Assembly: GCA_014925825.1 (NCBI GenBank)
Contig: JACGCK010000004.1
Location: 434,001-498,000 of the forward strand
From: Pholiota molesta
Taxonomy: Eukaryota; Basidiomycota; Agaricomycetes; Agaricales; Strophariaceae
Length of the DNA stretch: 64,000 nt
Reading direction: 5' to 3'
A model generated the notes under the pieces. That model had not been told where the DNA came from. It worked only from the letters and a program-made list of their open reading frames with translations, and searched no databases. The position numbers were made by a program, and so were the translations under genes. Positions 33,900-45,184 of the stretch are shown one piece after another (within the stretch, counting starts at the first letter, position 1; each line of letters starts with the position of its first letter).

Positions 33900-35120
33900 C
33901 TGCAGTTTAAATATCCCTCCCTGACCTTTCTCACCCTCAAAAAAACGCCTGAGTCTTCTAGGAGACTTTTAGGTTGTAGATGCACACGCGGAACATGAAA
34001 TACCATGTGGATTCACCAAAGAATATTCTTTAACAGAGAGATGCTATCTTCGTTAATTTTGACCACGCAGCGAAGAAGTGAGTGCTCACACATGCAATTG
34101 TTTGGCACAAGATGAAGAATTGATATGTAAACCCTTGGCTTTCGCACACAAAGAAACAGAAATGCGGATGGATGAATGTATCAGGAATGTAAGAGCATTT
34201 CGCCGAGTCGGCGCTAGTCACGAATCTCATCAGGCGACCAATGCAAAGCATTGTAAAGTAAGTGTCGAGTCTTCGAATTCTCTCGGATCGGACATCCCAT
34301 CCGGATGTTTCGAGAGATGTCTTATCTGTACAAATGAGGGGTTGACAGGCCTTAGATAAAGGAGGAAGCTCTGGAAAGCTTCAGAGATATGGTATGTAGC
34401 CGAGGAAGTATCGTTTTGGCATCGTTTGGCTATTTCACTTGAGGAACCAGCTGAGGCCGAGTACGGCACCTTGAGTTCAGACACAAGTATACTGCCAATT
34501 GGATAATTGAGAACTAGTACGTGAACGAGTGAAGCATGGAGAAGAGCCGCAGCATAAGGTGGCACACCGGTAAGGAAAAAGAGAAAGAGCAGCAGAAGCA
34601 TCGGATGCTCCACAGATTGGCATGATTTGGCGCCGCTGGCCGGCGATGGCAAGGAAACTCGTACCGGTCCTCAGCCGGTCCCTCTGAACACTTAATAGTA
34701 CTTATTGAATATTGAATGCCCAATTATAGGACATGTATTCTCTTGCTGTTAGCCTGTTGCAATGTTGGGAACATAATCTTAAGCCCAACCACTTTTAGAT
34801 TTTAAATATACCAAAGAAGACCGCAAACTCTTGCACCTTGCACATCCATGCGCGACAATCGCAACGAGAGTCTTTGTTTGTTTGAGAAAATTTGTGATTG
34901 AATGGAGCACGATTTTGAGAAACGAAGCTTTCATTATGGAGAGGCAGCGCGGCCACCACCTTCAGTTGGCCAACTTTCTGATTTTAATGACTTAGTCGTT
35001 CTTGTTTGAAGTATAACAATTGTAACCCTTTCCGACGAAGAAAAACATACAAATACAATGAAAATGGATAGCTTCTTGTTCCCGTAATTTTTTTCTATCA
35101 CCACGTTGCACTTCAGCCTT
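33900..35120. other. Spacer between the two GH18 genes
   Basis: About 1.2 kb. The longest frame (minus, 34230-34652) starts with a Leu-rich stretch and then loses any pattern. I do not support it as a gene because there is no family match, no intron logic and no conserved Cys spacing. Confidence 0.45.
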
Positions 35121-35124
35121 CGCT

Positions 35125-36761
35125 CTAAACAGGCCACGAGGATGCGCGAACGGCAGTTATCCAGGAAGACGGTGCTTGGTTCCACTAAAGACAAGAAGAA
35201 ATCAGCTATTTTTTCATTCTTAATTCCACGGAGCCAACCTACCTGCCAGACCATGGCGCCCCCGTCTACAATAGGTTTTCGTCAGTCGATCATGATCATG
35301 AGAACGATGCCACGCGAAACACTTACTCCATCCCTTGGCTTGGGCTTGTTGTAGGCAGCTGGCCAAAGTAGACGTGGACATGAAACCGTTGCTAGCTTCA
35401 CTCGTAGTCGCCGGTTTACCGATTACAATTTTGCTCATCGGCACACCGCTCGAGGCAATTTGGAAAACGGCAGTCTGTGGCCATGTGCTGGAAGATGCAG
35501 TAAGAAGGTTTGCGCATGTGGTATACTCTGATGCACCCTCTAGATTAGGTTGATCCATGCATCAGCTAAATATACATTATTAGGAAAAACATCGTTGACT
35601 TACGATTATAGAACTAGGCATATGATAAGGTTTATTTTAGCTGTAATCTAGTTTGAAATCAAAGACAAAAGGCTCGGCATACCTGGACGTTGTACCAGTC
35701 GATCAGGCTTCCGACAGTGTTATGGACTTTAAGATAGCCTCCGCCTCCCCATACGCTTGGTGAAAACCTTGATATCGGAATGAAACAAATGAAGACAGAA
35801 GATAGAACGCTGGATTTACCATGGGGCCACAGCTGGATAAGAAAATTTTGTCAGATACATTTTTTAAGTGTGCGATGGGTGCCATACGAGCGTGAGTCAG
35901 GAGGTATGTTCCTTGAGGAAGCTTGGTGCGAAGTTGTTGCGTGAAAGAAATCAGCCAGGCCTAATGAAGAATGTAGTTAAGTTTACATGGATATGGCGGC
36001 GACATAGGAAAGAACGGTATATCAGCTTACCTCGGCCTTTCCGTCTCCAGCATCAAATGCATTGAAATCCTTTCCAAAAGTCAATGTATACTCAGAAGAA
36101 ATATCGAAGAAAATCCACCTCGTAATCAACGTCAATGCCATCGAGGTCGTATTGTATGACCCATGCAGCCATTGTATTTGCGGTTGCGATGGGGTCGGCA
36201 CCACTCGAGGTCGGAACATCGGTAGATCCAAAAACAGACACAACGAGTTTGATACCTGCGGCGGCATACTGCGACTTGATGGAAGACCGTTGGCTGGCAG
36301 TCAACGTGGTCCACTCCTCTGCCTATTTATGATTAGATTATCTGGAGAAACTGAATGGCGGAGATAAAAACACAGTACCTTGTCCCAGGCACCTTCAATA
36401 AGAAGGAAAGATAGAGCACTAATAGGGCATTTAAAAAAGGTGCACCTTAATTAAACTGATTTAGATTGTACTCACAAGACATTATAGCCCTATCATAGAA
36501 AAGAAGCATGAGCGACAATAGACAGTAACTAACGGCCGAAGACTTTACCGTCAATGAAGATGCGCTCGGAGGACCAGTCGTCCCATCGTATGCATCAGCA
36601 TAGACAACAAAATGGGGAGCAACTGGCGTTGCTCGTGCTAATATTTCACGAGCATCGTGATCCAGTGTGTCGTGTGATGCGGTAAGATTTAGAGGAGAGC
36701 CAGAGACGCAAAGCCTTCCGAGAATGGAGGCAACGTATACACCAAGGGCAAGAAACTTCAT
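35125..36761 (-). CDS. Secreted GH18 chitinase-type glycoside hydrolase, copy B
   Basis: The start at 36761 (MKFLALGVYVASILGRLCVS) is a signal peptide, followed by PHFVVYADAYDGTTGPP. LSFLLIEGAWDKAEEWTTLT and QYAAAGIKLVVSVFGSTDV lead to the catalytic YDLDGIDVDYE with an intact Glu. SFTQQLRTKLPQGTYLLTHA, GGGGYLKVHNTVGSLIDWYN, SKIVIGKPATTSEASNGFMS and GGAMVWQ follow, and a last exon encodes WNQAPSSWITAVRASSWPV. Intron positions match copy A, so the pair arose by tandem duplication. The surface loops differ in many places, which fits divergence of substrate or inhibitor binding. No carbohydrate-binding module is fused. Confidence 0.88.
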
Positions 36762-36779
36762 TGTCAATGCTGCTTCAAG

Positions 36780-38825
36780 TCTGAAGATGCAGAAAAAGTT
36801 CCAGGAAAGCCACAGTAGCTGATCCTACATTCCTAGTATCGTATGCCTTTTATCTTCCTCTGTAAACCCGCGCGTCCAGCAGATTCACGTCCTGAAGATC
36901 CAAAGCGGCAATCCCATAAATCCTCCATCTGCACAGAATTCTGAGAATCATGCAGTCCTGGGTAATGTGATTCGTCGAGTCGTATGCAAGTATGAGGCTT
37001 ACGATAAGAATCGACAAAAAGGTGAGAGGTCAGCAATCGATAGAGAGCCAGATTAGTACTGCTTGAACATGGAAGTCCATGTATTGTATGATAACCGCGC
37101 GGCGCAAACGAAAGAAGTTCTGATGCAGAGGTCAGGTAAGGTCGTATCGCGGATGTTAGCAAGATATCTCGAGGAGGTGAACGCACGCACCGCGCCGCCT
37201 GAGGTTGTCGCGGAAAAATATGCGATCTTGTGCCACATGCCAGGTTCTTCTTTCCAATACCATTCCGACTCTCTGCATTCGCTTGAAGACAGAGCAGTGG
37301 CATAACGGCAGCGTGATAGCGCTTCCGATTATTCAGGAGCGAAAGGTCGCAATAGAGCTCAAAGTGATTTTTGTTGTCCTTAAGTTGGCTTCCACAAGAG
37401 ACATCTTGATAACGCATTCTTGATCAAGAACGTTAGCGGCCTCGATAGGATCTGCAAGTTTTTGATAAGCTCTATTCCATAAGAAAAAACAGGAATGCCT
37501 ACTTGATAGCAATGATCGAAGGAGTCTGGTGGGCGGATGGTGGGCGGACAGTACATCAGAGTGGGAAGATATGTTAGTGTCTCAAGGATAACGGCCCTTC
37601 GGATTGTGTGCAGTCTTTGTGGTGCATAGGTTGAATTCATCGTACGGCCGATCTGCTTTGTCGATAGAGATGAAACCATCACATTCGCCAAATTTAACAG
37701 TCCGTTCTGTATCGCCAATGAAAGAGCCGCCTGCATCTTGCTCAACAGAAGAGTCTTGTCAACGAAAGTTGCACTCATGATGATGAATGCCTGCCAAAAG
37801 TCATGCATCGCACACAAAGTGTATAATTCTCTATCGTGACGAGGGCGAAGGTTCCTTAAAAAGCAAGGTATGGACTGGGTGTTGAAATCCCGAATTGACC
37901 GTGGCCAATTCCGAGACGGGAATGAGGATCGCGAGTCAATGAATGATCAACAATCCGCATGTGTTTTTTTGACTTGGCAATCATATTCAACCATCCACCA
38001 GCGGCCCGTTGCAGCTACATAAGTAGCTGAATAGAGTAATCAGCAGGAGTTCTCTGGTTGAGCGTTGCGGAGTGTCTATAGAGTTGCTGTATGTGTTGAA
38101 TGTCCATGCTTTCCTTGAGCTACAAACTGTATCGAAGTCTCTTCAAACTAAAAATCAGGTCCAATTGCAGACAGACACGCACCTGAGTTGAGAGTCGGGC
38201 AGAACTTCCAAATGTCCAAGGATTCGGGACATAGTTGAGCGACAGTCTCGGAGTATTTGGCATGGAAATTTCAAGAACACGATAGAATCATTATTCTGGT
38301 TGCAGACGGCGGAGATGTGTGCAGGTGCCTGGGCCATATGGCAAAAACACGAGGCGGAGTCTACGAGTGCCATCTCATTGAGCCTTGCAGCCTCCGCCTC
38401 CGTCCCCGATGGTACAGCCTGGCAGACCGACGACATTTTCGGTGTGACGTTTGATTTAAAGAGCTTTCTGACAGAGTAAGCCATACAAGGAAGACCGCTT
38501 TCTTTTATTTGGGAACATTCATGTCATTCTATTTCGAGGAACGCGGCCGAAAATGAGGTGGCCGTTGGTATCAATAGATATTAGATCCACAGAAAAGTTT
38601 CTGAGCATGAAGGTATGTCGTTGTGAACATGAAAGAATATGGTAGCGGATATGGAGGAAGTCGCTGGTCGTGAGTCGGCCGAGAGCACACGTGAATTCGA
38701 TCAGAAATTCATTTTGGACGACTGCCCTTGCACTTCGCGAGTTACTTATGTAAAGTCCATCCATAAAACCCCTGACCTCTTCTCTTCTACTCCTTCGGTC
38801 TCCTTTCTTTCGTTCCTTTTCGTTT
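36780..38825 (-). pseudogene. Decayed coding sequence, family not recognised
   Basis: Between 36.8 and 38.5 kb the minus strand shows exon-like pieces in changing frames: MAYSVRKLFKSNVTPKMSSV (from 38484), then RTVKFGECDGFISIDKADRP and FNLCTTKTAHNPKGRYP (about 37560-37750), then DPIEAANVLDQECVIKMSLV (about 37390-37460). The charge pattern looks like real protein, but stops separate the pieces and I cannot join them by plausible introns. The family is unknown to me. It may be one decayed gene or parts of two. The final 300 bp before 38829 should hold the promoter of the next gene. Confidence 0.3.
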
Positions 38826-38828
38826 GAA

Positions 38829-39712
38829 TGTCCTCCAGCAGGCCCCATATTTCTCAAGAGCGACCCAATCAGCTTCAGGAAGCCCCTGGAATCCTTCGAT
38901 TATCATTTCCACAGCGTTCGTGTTCTTCCTCATCACTCGTTCACAGACCTAATTCACCCTGTTAGGAAGATCGAAAGGGCATTGACCAACGCTTATAAGA
39001 AGAATTTACAGACAGAACAGCTATTGAAAGACCTGGAGGTGCGTTGCAAGCGAAAGGGTTCAGGTTCAGTCTTAGACTCGCATTAACATTCGTGCTATTT
39101 TATCTTTCAGTCCCGATTATCTGACGATTTAAGCAATTTCCGAGCAATTGATAGCATTCTGAAGGACTCTTTCAGTGGTTTACAGGTGAATTTTTACTCA
39201 GCCATCAAGAAAGTCTAGGAAACTATGATGTCTTTCATATTTAGCGTACTCACAAACGAGCCGAAAGATCCCTACAGCGACAGATCCCTAATATTAAAAT
39301 GGAACTAGAGGAATCCTGGATACACTGGAGGATCTTGCAGAAAACCTGCCTACAATACAGAGTCAAGTTCAGACTATTGGAGAGATATACGAGTCGGGTC
39401 AGCAAAAGGTCTGTCCGCTTTCAGTTTGAATTCTACTAGGATCGAAGAGACTGATTTTTCCAAATTTATAGGCGAAAGCACTTGTTGCAGATCTTACATG
39501 GCTAAATACAGAGTTTTATGAACGTTGGCGAACGATCATCTTCACCTCATCGAGTCCTGTATCAAGACGCTGGAAGGTATACATGCGTTCAATATTCGTC
39601 GTATCCTTCATCGTTTGCTCTTGGCTATTCTGGATCGCTCTCAAAGGGGCCTACCGTGCACACCGACATCGACTCGTTTGGGGTGAGAAGCTCATGTCAT
39701 GATGTGGCGCTT
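38829..39712 (+). CDS. Coiled-coil protein with C-terminal membrane anchor
   Basis: Exons read PVRKIERALTNAYKKNLQTE, SRLSDDLSNFRAIDSILKD, GILDTLEDLAENLPTIQSQV, KALVADLTWLNTEFYERW and VYMRSIFVVSFIVCSWLFWI, then a basic lumenal or cytosolic end (YRAHRHRLVWGEKLMS). Long amphipathic helices followed by one terminal membrane segment suggest a tail-anchored coiled-coil protein, perhaps a tether. I recognise no named family, though the regular exon structure implies a conserved gene. The beginning is unclear: MSSSRPHISQERPNQ opens at 38829, but the conserved-looking ESFDYHFHSVRVLPHHSFTD is in another frame. A base also appears missing near 39307-39312. Confidence 0.6.
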
Positions 39713-39719
39713 CAAAGTG

Positions 39720-40150
39720 GGAATCCCAGCTTGTTTCTTCAAAATCACATCTATCCATTTCCTCATCTCTTCCTCGCTGTCTTAGATCCCACACTCTTAC
39801 TCACATTCGTTCCTGCTTTCGGTCTCTCTGCTTTTGCACTACCATTCTCAGGTTTCTCTCTTTGTTTTACTAATCCTTGCATATTATTATCTACTCATCG
39901 TGAATGTTGCTTACACACGTCTCAGCATCTTGGATATTTTGAATACCTGTGTTTGTAAACTATCAATTATTTTTTATTGTAAAAGTAGACCTCAATAAAT
40001 ATGAATTCCATGCCTTTCAGCTGTAGTCATTTCTAGACCAGTGAAAGCAATAGATCATTAGGGGCATGCTTGGATGGGGTACCGCCCCGAAATAGCAACC
40101 GGGATCAATTTCTGTCAACGCGTCAGAAACTGAATGCAGCAAACTTGTTC
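39720..40150. other. Intergenic upstream of VPS5
   Basis: T- and C-rich sequence with no supported gene; presumably the terminator of the coiled-coil gene and the promoter of VPS5. Confidence 0.5.
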
Positions 40151-40156
40151 CGTACC

Positions 40157-42635
40157 ATGGACGGCTTCGACGATCTACTCAATCCCTCACGACATGCCTT
40201 AGAAGACAATCCTTTTGCAGACCCATTTCTTAAGCGCCCCAGCTCTCCGGATCCATGGGCAACGCCATTCGCGTCCACAGATACCTCTGGTGGATTTGGA
40301 AGCACTTCTGATCATTTCGGCGCAGAATCGACCTATCAGACCACCTCTCATGAGGTTTCGTTGAGTTCTACAGAAGAAGAACATCCCATACCCGATCCAC
40401 TGGACTCCGCGGCGCGGAACGAGGAAGATGAGGAGGATAACAAACCTTTAGGGAACTTACGCTCCCCAGGTTTCCGCGAGAGCGTTCCACCGCCTGCCCC
40501 GTTCTCTGAAACGGCAACTATTCGACCGACTAACGAGGAGGGAGTCCATACACATGCGGAATCATTTTCAGTATCACTCCGTACACCGACCCAAGTCATA
40601 AGCACGCCAGCACAAGGCCTAACTTCTATTTCTGCAACCTCCTCAACTGCTGCAGCCCAGCCACCGGCTCCTTCGCGCACTAGCTCTGGATTTGCTTCTC
40701 CGCCACAATCAGCGACAGAATCAAACTACAAGTCCCCTTTGGAACCTTTCGGTGCGCTTGAACACTCGATTGCTGGGATTTCATTGGGCGGAGAAGCTGC
40801 TGGAGGATGGCAGGCTGAAGAAACTCCCTGGCAAACGGAAACCTTGTCCCCTCCCCGTCCAACCCCGCAGGCTGAAGAAGATAGCGATGACGATAAACCT
40901 ATCCTTCAAACTGTCAGTAAACAACACGGTGACGTCAATTCGGTATGTGTTCTACTTCCGATGCACCATTATACCTATCTAATATTTCTGGATTTCAGAC
41001 TGCCACACGAAATGACGCTGGACTGCAACCTGTTTTTGTGATCACCGTTGACGACCCACAGAAAGTTGGAGATCCTATTCGCTCTTTTACCATGTATACC
41101 GTTCATACGCGAGTGAGCCGTGATAATTATACCTAAACTATCATTTGGGTTTCTGACATTTGCTCAACTAGACCACCTCCCCATTGTTCCAAAAATCAGC
41201 TTTCTCGGTACTGAGACGTTATTCCGACTTCCTTTGGCTTTATGAAACGTTATCGAACAATAACCCAGGTGTGGTTGTCCCACCTGTCCCGGATAAGAAT
41301 CCGTTCGGCCGCTTTGACGACCAATTCGTGCGACAACGGCGTTTGGCACTGGAAAAATGCATACAGAAAACCGCAAACCATCCGGTGCTTGGGAAGGACC
41401 CTGACCTGAGGCTGTTTTTGGAGAGTGATAGTTTTGCCCTTGATGTTGGTTTTTCTGCAAATTCTGCCGACGGGTGTTTTACTGAATACCTAAATTAGAT
41501 CAAGCATAGAAAGGCGGAGATTGCGCACGAGCGGGGTGGCCTCCTTTCCAGCATCGGCCAATCTATTACGGGCCCACGATTCTATGAGACCGATGAGGTA
41601 TGTTTTTTCCGTTCTATTTTTGTTGAAATTGGTACTAATCATTCCATAGTGGTTTGACAGGCAAAAGGCATATCTTGATAGCCTTGAGCAGCAGCTACGA
41701 GGACTCGCCAAAGCTATTGATACTGTCTCGAAACACCGCCAAGGTCCGCATCCGTAATGCCCTATCATAACGCTCACTGACACATTTTTGTTATCGACTT
41801 AGAGGTGGCAGTGGCTACGGGAGAGTTTGCACAGAATGTCAGCGATCTAGCTTCTTCCGATGTCGGCAAGCAGTTAGCGCAATCTTTGAATGGGCTGGCG
41901 GACGTGGAACGGATTTCTCAAGATATCCACAACATCCAAGCGGAGCAGGACATCACGACGTTGATGGCGACAGGTATTTTGGGTTATTCTTCGTCTTCGA
42001 TTTACTCTAATGACACTCTTCGAAGTTGACGAATATGCGCGTTTGATTAACTCAGTCCGAGTATGCAACGTTTGATTTCTACTATCTATGCCACTTCGCT
42101 CACAAGAAGGATAGCTCGCATTCAGTTCACGTATTCGAGTATACCACGCTTGGAAAAATCAGGAAAATGAACTTCTACGTACGAAGCAAACGCACGAGAA
42201 GAACAGAGCACAAGGACGTATACCCACTGATCGATTAGGGTTCTCGCTAAGCCAAATTGCAGAGGTGAGTGATGCACACATACAATCCTATATCCCTCCA
42301 TGCTGATTCAATTCTGTTTTCCAGGCGGAACGTAGAGCTTCGGACGCAAAAATGGAATATGAACAGGTATCTAAGCTTGTCAAGCAAGAAACTGCAAGGT
42401 TTGAGCAGGAGAGAATCGAAGATTTCAAAGACTCCCTGCATGCCTTCCTTGAGGGGATGATTTCACGGCAGAAAGAGGTTCGTAGTGTTCCATTGAATGG
42501 GTTGATATATCCCTGATGTTCCCTCGACTGTAGTTAATCGCCGCCTGGGAGAAATATCAGCAGACGCTCCTGAAGAAGGTCGGTGGCGGAGCGGCTGCAG
42601 GAGCCCAAGCTGCTGGTTCTTCAATTATCGTATAG
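40157..42635 (+). CDS. VPS5: Retromer sorting nexin Vps5 (SNX1/2-like)
   Basis: Vps5 pairs with Vps17 to form the membrane-bending half of retromer, which returns receptors from endosomes to the Golgi. The start MDGFDDLLNPSRHALEDNPF is typical of basidiomycete Vps5. About 260 disordered residues follow (Ser/Pro/Thr, acidic SDDDKP). The PX domain runs FVITVDDPQKVGDPIRSFTM, SAFSVLRRYSDFLWLYE (the phosphoinositide-binding RRYSDF), VVPPVPDKNPFGRFDDQFV and RRLALEKCIQ. The BAR domain follows: AEIAHERGGLLSSIGQSI, WFDRQKAYLDSLEQQL, EVAVATGEFAQNVSDLA, then ARFEQERIEDFKDSLHAFL and ending LLKKVGGGAAAGAQAAGSS. Introns are short and in phase, and I saw no frame break. The upstream MDGVPPRN reading begins with TTG and is not used. 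Confidence 0.9.
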
Positions 42636-42818
42636 AATATTTTGGATTCTCTCTTTTATTCACTCTGAATGCGGCCGTCACTGTGAATGTGTAATATTAT
42701 TTATTCATGCATGGAATGGAGTACAGGAAATAATGATAGTATGCTATATGAGACTTTGATACGCTATATAAAGTCCTCGCAACGCTCTTTTACCCTTTGC
42801 TTAGAAAAATTAAATCAC

Positions 42819-44933
42819 CTATTCCCAATACCTAGGAACTTTACTTCCATCTGGCGCCGTAGTCTCAAAAAAGTCCGACGGTCGTTCGCGTTTGAGATTC
42901 CTCCTCCTGTTGTTGATTGGTAGACGTTGATAGGCCGAATCACCTTGCTGTTGCTGACCTGCATATTGATTCCAACTCATTTGCTGCTGAAAACCACCCA
43001 TAGCAGGGAATCCCATGTTTGCGACGCTCTGAGCCGCCGCCGCCTGCTGCTGCTGCTGCTGCTGGAAAGACGCCACGGCGAGAGCCGCAGAAAGCGCCTG
43101 CGCTTGCGAGAGCTGGATCTGCAATTGCTGGTGTTGCATTTCCGTTTGGCGACGGACATGGGTGGGGAGATTGGGGTTTTGGAGTGCTTGCGAGATCTGA
43201 GAGATTTGGGCCTGTAATTGGGGTATTTGATCGACGAGCATTTGGGACATGTCCATATTGAGGTCGGGTTGTTGATCTGAATAGATATCTTGGTCGACAG
43301 TGGCTTCCGGAGTACCAGACTGCCATAAAACAATTAGCAAGTGAGCCCGGCTGTTAGACAAGGGAAACAATTCTCTTACCTTTGATGGCGCTGCACTGTC
43401 AGACTTTAGAACAGATCCTTCCTCACCGGCGCCCTCTTTCTTGCTTTCCTCAATGGCTTTCTCAATGTAATCCGCAACTTTTGTCCGTGTGGGCTTGTCT
43501 ATCGATAGCTTATCCAAGGACAAGATCTTTTTCCCACAATTGGGACAGATAAAATCTCTCTCAAGCAGGTGGGTCTGTATGCATTCCTCGCAGTACGCTT
43601 TATTACAACAGGGCGTCCTTACCGCTTCGCGGAAGAGTTTGTTGTCTATTGGACATGTTAGCGAGGGGTCGGTTGGCACCTTCTCGCGAACCTCCGCTGC
43701 TGTGAGGCCCTTTGAACGTGCTACTTGTTTCTGCCATGACGCCCTGGGAAAATATTAGGGTTAGCTCCTGGATGTTGGGCGGGCTTAAGAAAATAGGCTT
43801 ACAAATCGGGTTGAGCAACAACATAGCCTCCTTCGGTGTGACCATTACTCCTTGTGTCAGCTCAGAGCTATTGGGGTTCTCTACAGCTTTCAGCATGCTT
43901 CTTGGGATACCTGTTGTCCGTTTGATGCGGGGACGGTTATCAAATTCGCGGTCATTATTCGTTGGGCAATCCTGAATCCAATGGCCTTGAAAGAGTAAAA
44001 GGTTAATATTTATAGAACATCCAATCGTTCAGCACGGCGAACCTTTTTGGCCACATCGATAGCAAACATAACTAGGAGGAAGAGGCTTATCATTATGAGG
44101 TTGGTGGGCTTGTTGGAATGGCTTGCCGCCACGGTTGAAACCTGTACCTCGGGGATTGCTATAGATACGCTGCGAGCTGTAAATGCACAGCACAAATGCA
44201 ACAAAAAAGCAAACAATGTTCATTAGACATGAAACTACTACATAGATAGAAACCCGCGAAGGGCAACACCAACTGAGACATCTTTTCTTGAGTTTCTTCC
44301 CAGTTTTGTGTCTGGGCTTGGAACATGGCAGCCATAGCTGCTGCCTCATCATCCTTAGTGATGACGTGCTTGGCTGGGGCCGGGGTCTATATGTCGTGTG
44401 AGGTCAATAGTTCCGAATTATGTGATGTGGAATGGCCTACTGGAGTTGATTGTTTGGTAGAGGGAGTAGAAGAGGTAGGCTCTTCTTTGCCGTCGAAGCG
44501 CTTCGACATGGCGCCCTTGTGCCATGTTGGTACGGTGGGTGGTTGACCGTTACGCAACACGGGTTCTGAAGTGGGCGTAGACGAAGCACTAGTACCGCTG
44601 ATATACATTGAGGCCTTGCCTCTTCCTGGACGAGCAGCAGGGAGGCGCTTCACAATTACGGACGATGAACGGGGAATGATCTGTGAGTCATCTTTGAACT
44701 CTGCACTCGGTGGCATGGGCATTAACGGGGCTGGACGAAAGTGAAACCAGAATGCACTCACCTTGCTTGGATGTAGCATCGAACACATGGAGGTCAAAGT
44801 CGTTCGCCTTACCCATATTGTTGGCAAGAATGATTTCACGCTTCAAATCGAAGACAGATATACCGGTGCCATCGAACGAAACTCGGGACTCGTCCTTCCT
44901 GGAACTAAACTTGTAAAAAACAGAAGATGCCAT
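42819..44933 (-). CDS. MPE1: Mpe1/RBBP6-like polyadenylation factor (DWNN, zinc knuckle, RING)
   Basis: A subunit of the cleavage and polyadenylation factor that also has E3 ubiquitin-ligase features. MASSVFYKFSSRKDESRVSF to NDFDLHVFDA is the ubiquitin-like DWNN domain. The CCHC knuckle reads YVCYRCGQKGHWIQDCP. The RING/U-box is CPIDNKLFREAVRTPCCNKA, YCEECIQTHLLERDFICPNC. A Gln/Ala-rich tail contains a poly-Gln/Ala run at about 43035-43070, and the protein ends VPRYWE. The frame breaks near 43833-43838; one extra base gives VMVTPEGGYVVAQPD. Its promoter is shared with ERG4, whose ATG is 252 bp away in the opposite direction. Confidence 0.9.
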
Positions 44934-45184
44934 ATGTATTGAATGACAAGGCAGATGCTAATATAACTAGAGAGGTGGAGGGAGGCCTGCGATGGTCAAC
45001 GTGCGCAGGAGTATATGACGGTCGAGGGTTAAGAACGAAATTTGTAACACCTGTCACATTCCTCCAAGGTCACCACCGGTGGCCTGCCGGCCCGGTTTGT
45101 GTCCTTACCGAATGCGGTAAGTCTAATTTTGAAATAAAGTCGTTCGACAACATTTTCCGACGCGCATCTTCCCTCGTACTCACC
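44934..45184. promoter_or_regulatory. Bidirectional MPE1-ERG4 promoter
   Basis: 251 bp separate the two divergent ATGs, so both promoters must fit here. No TATA box is obvious, as usual for housekeeping genes. Confidence 0.6.

Noticed and set aside
34230..34652. Possible small secreted protein between the GH18 genes
   Set aside because: The Leu-rich start is low complexity, there are no paired Cys residues, no family pattern and no intron support.
38155..38484. 109-codon minus-strand frame proposed as a separate gene
   Set aside because: No continuation by splicing and no known family; kept only as part of the decayed region.
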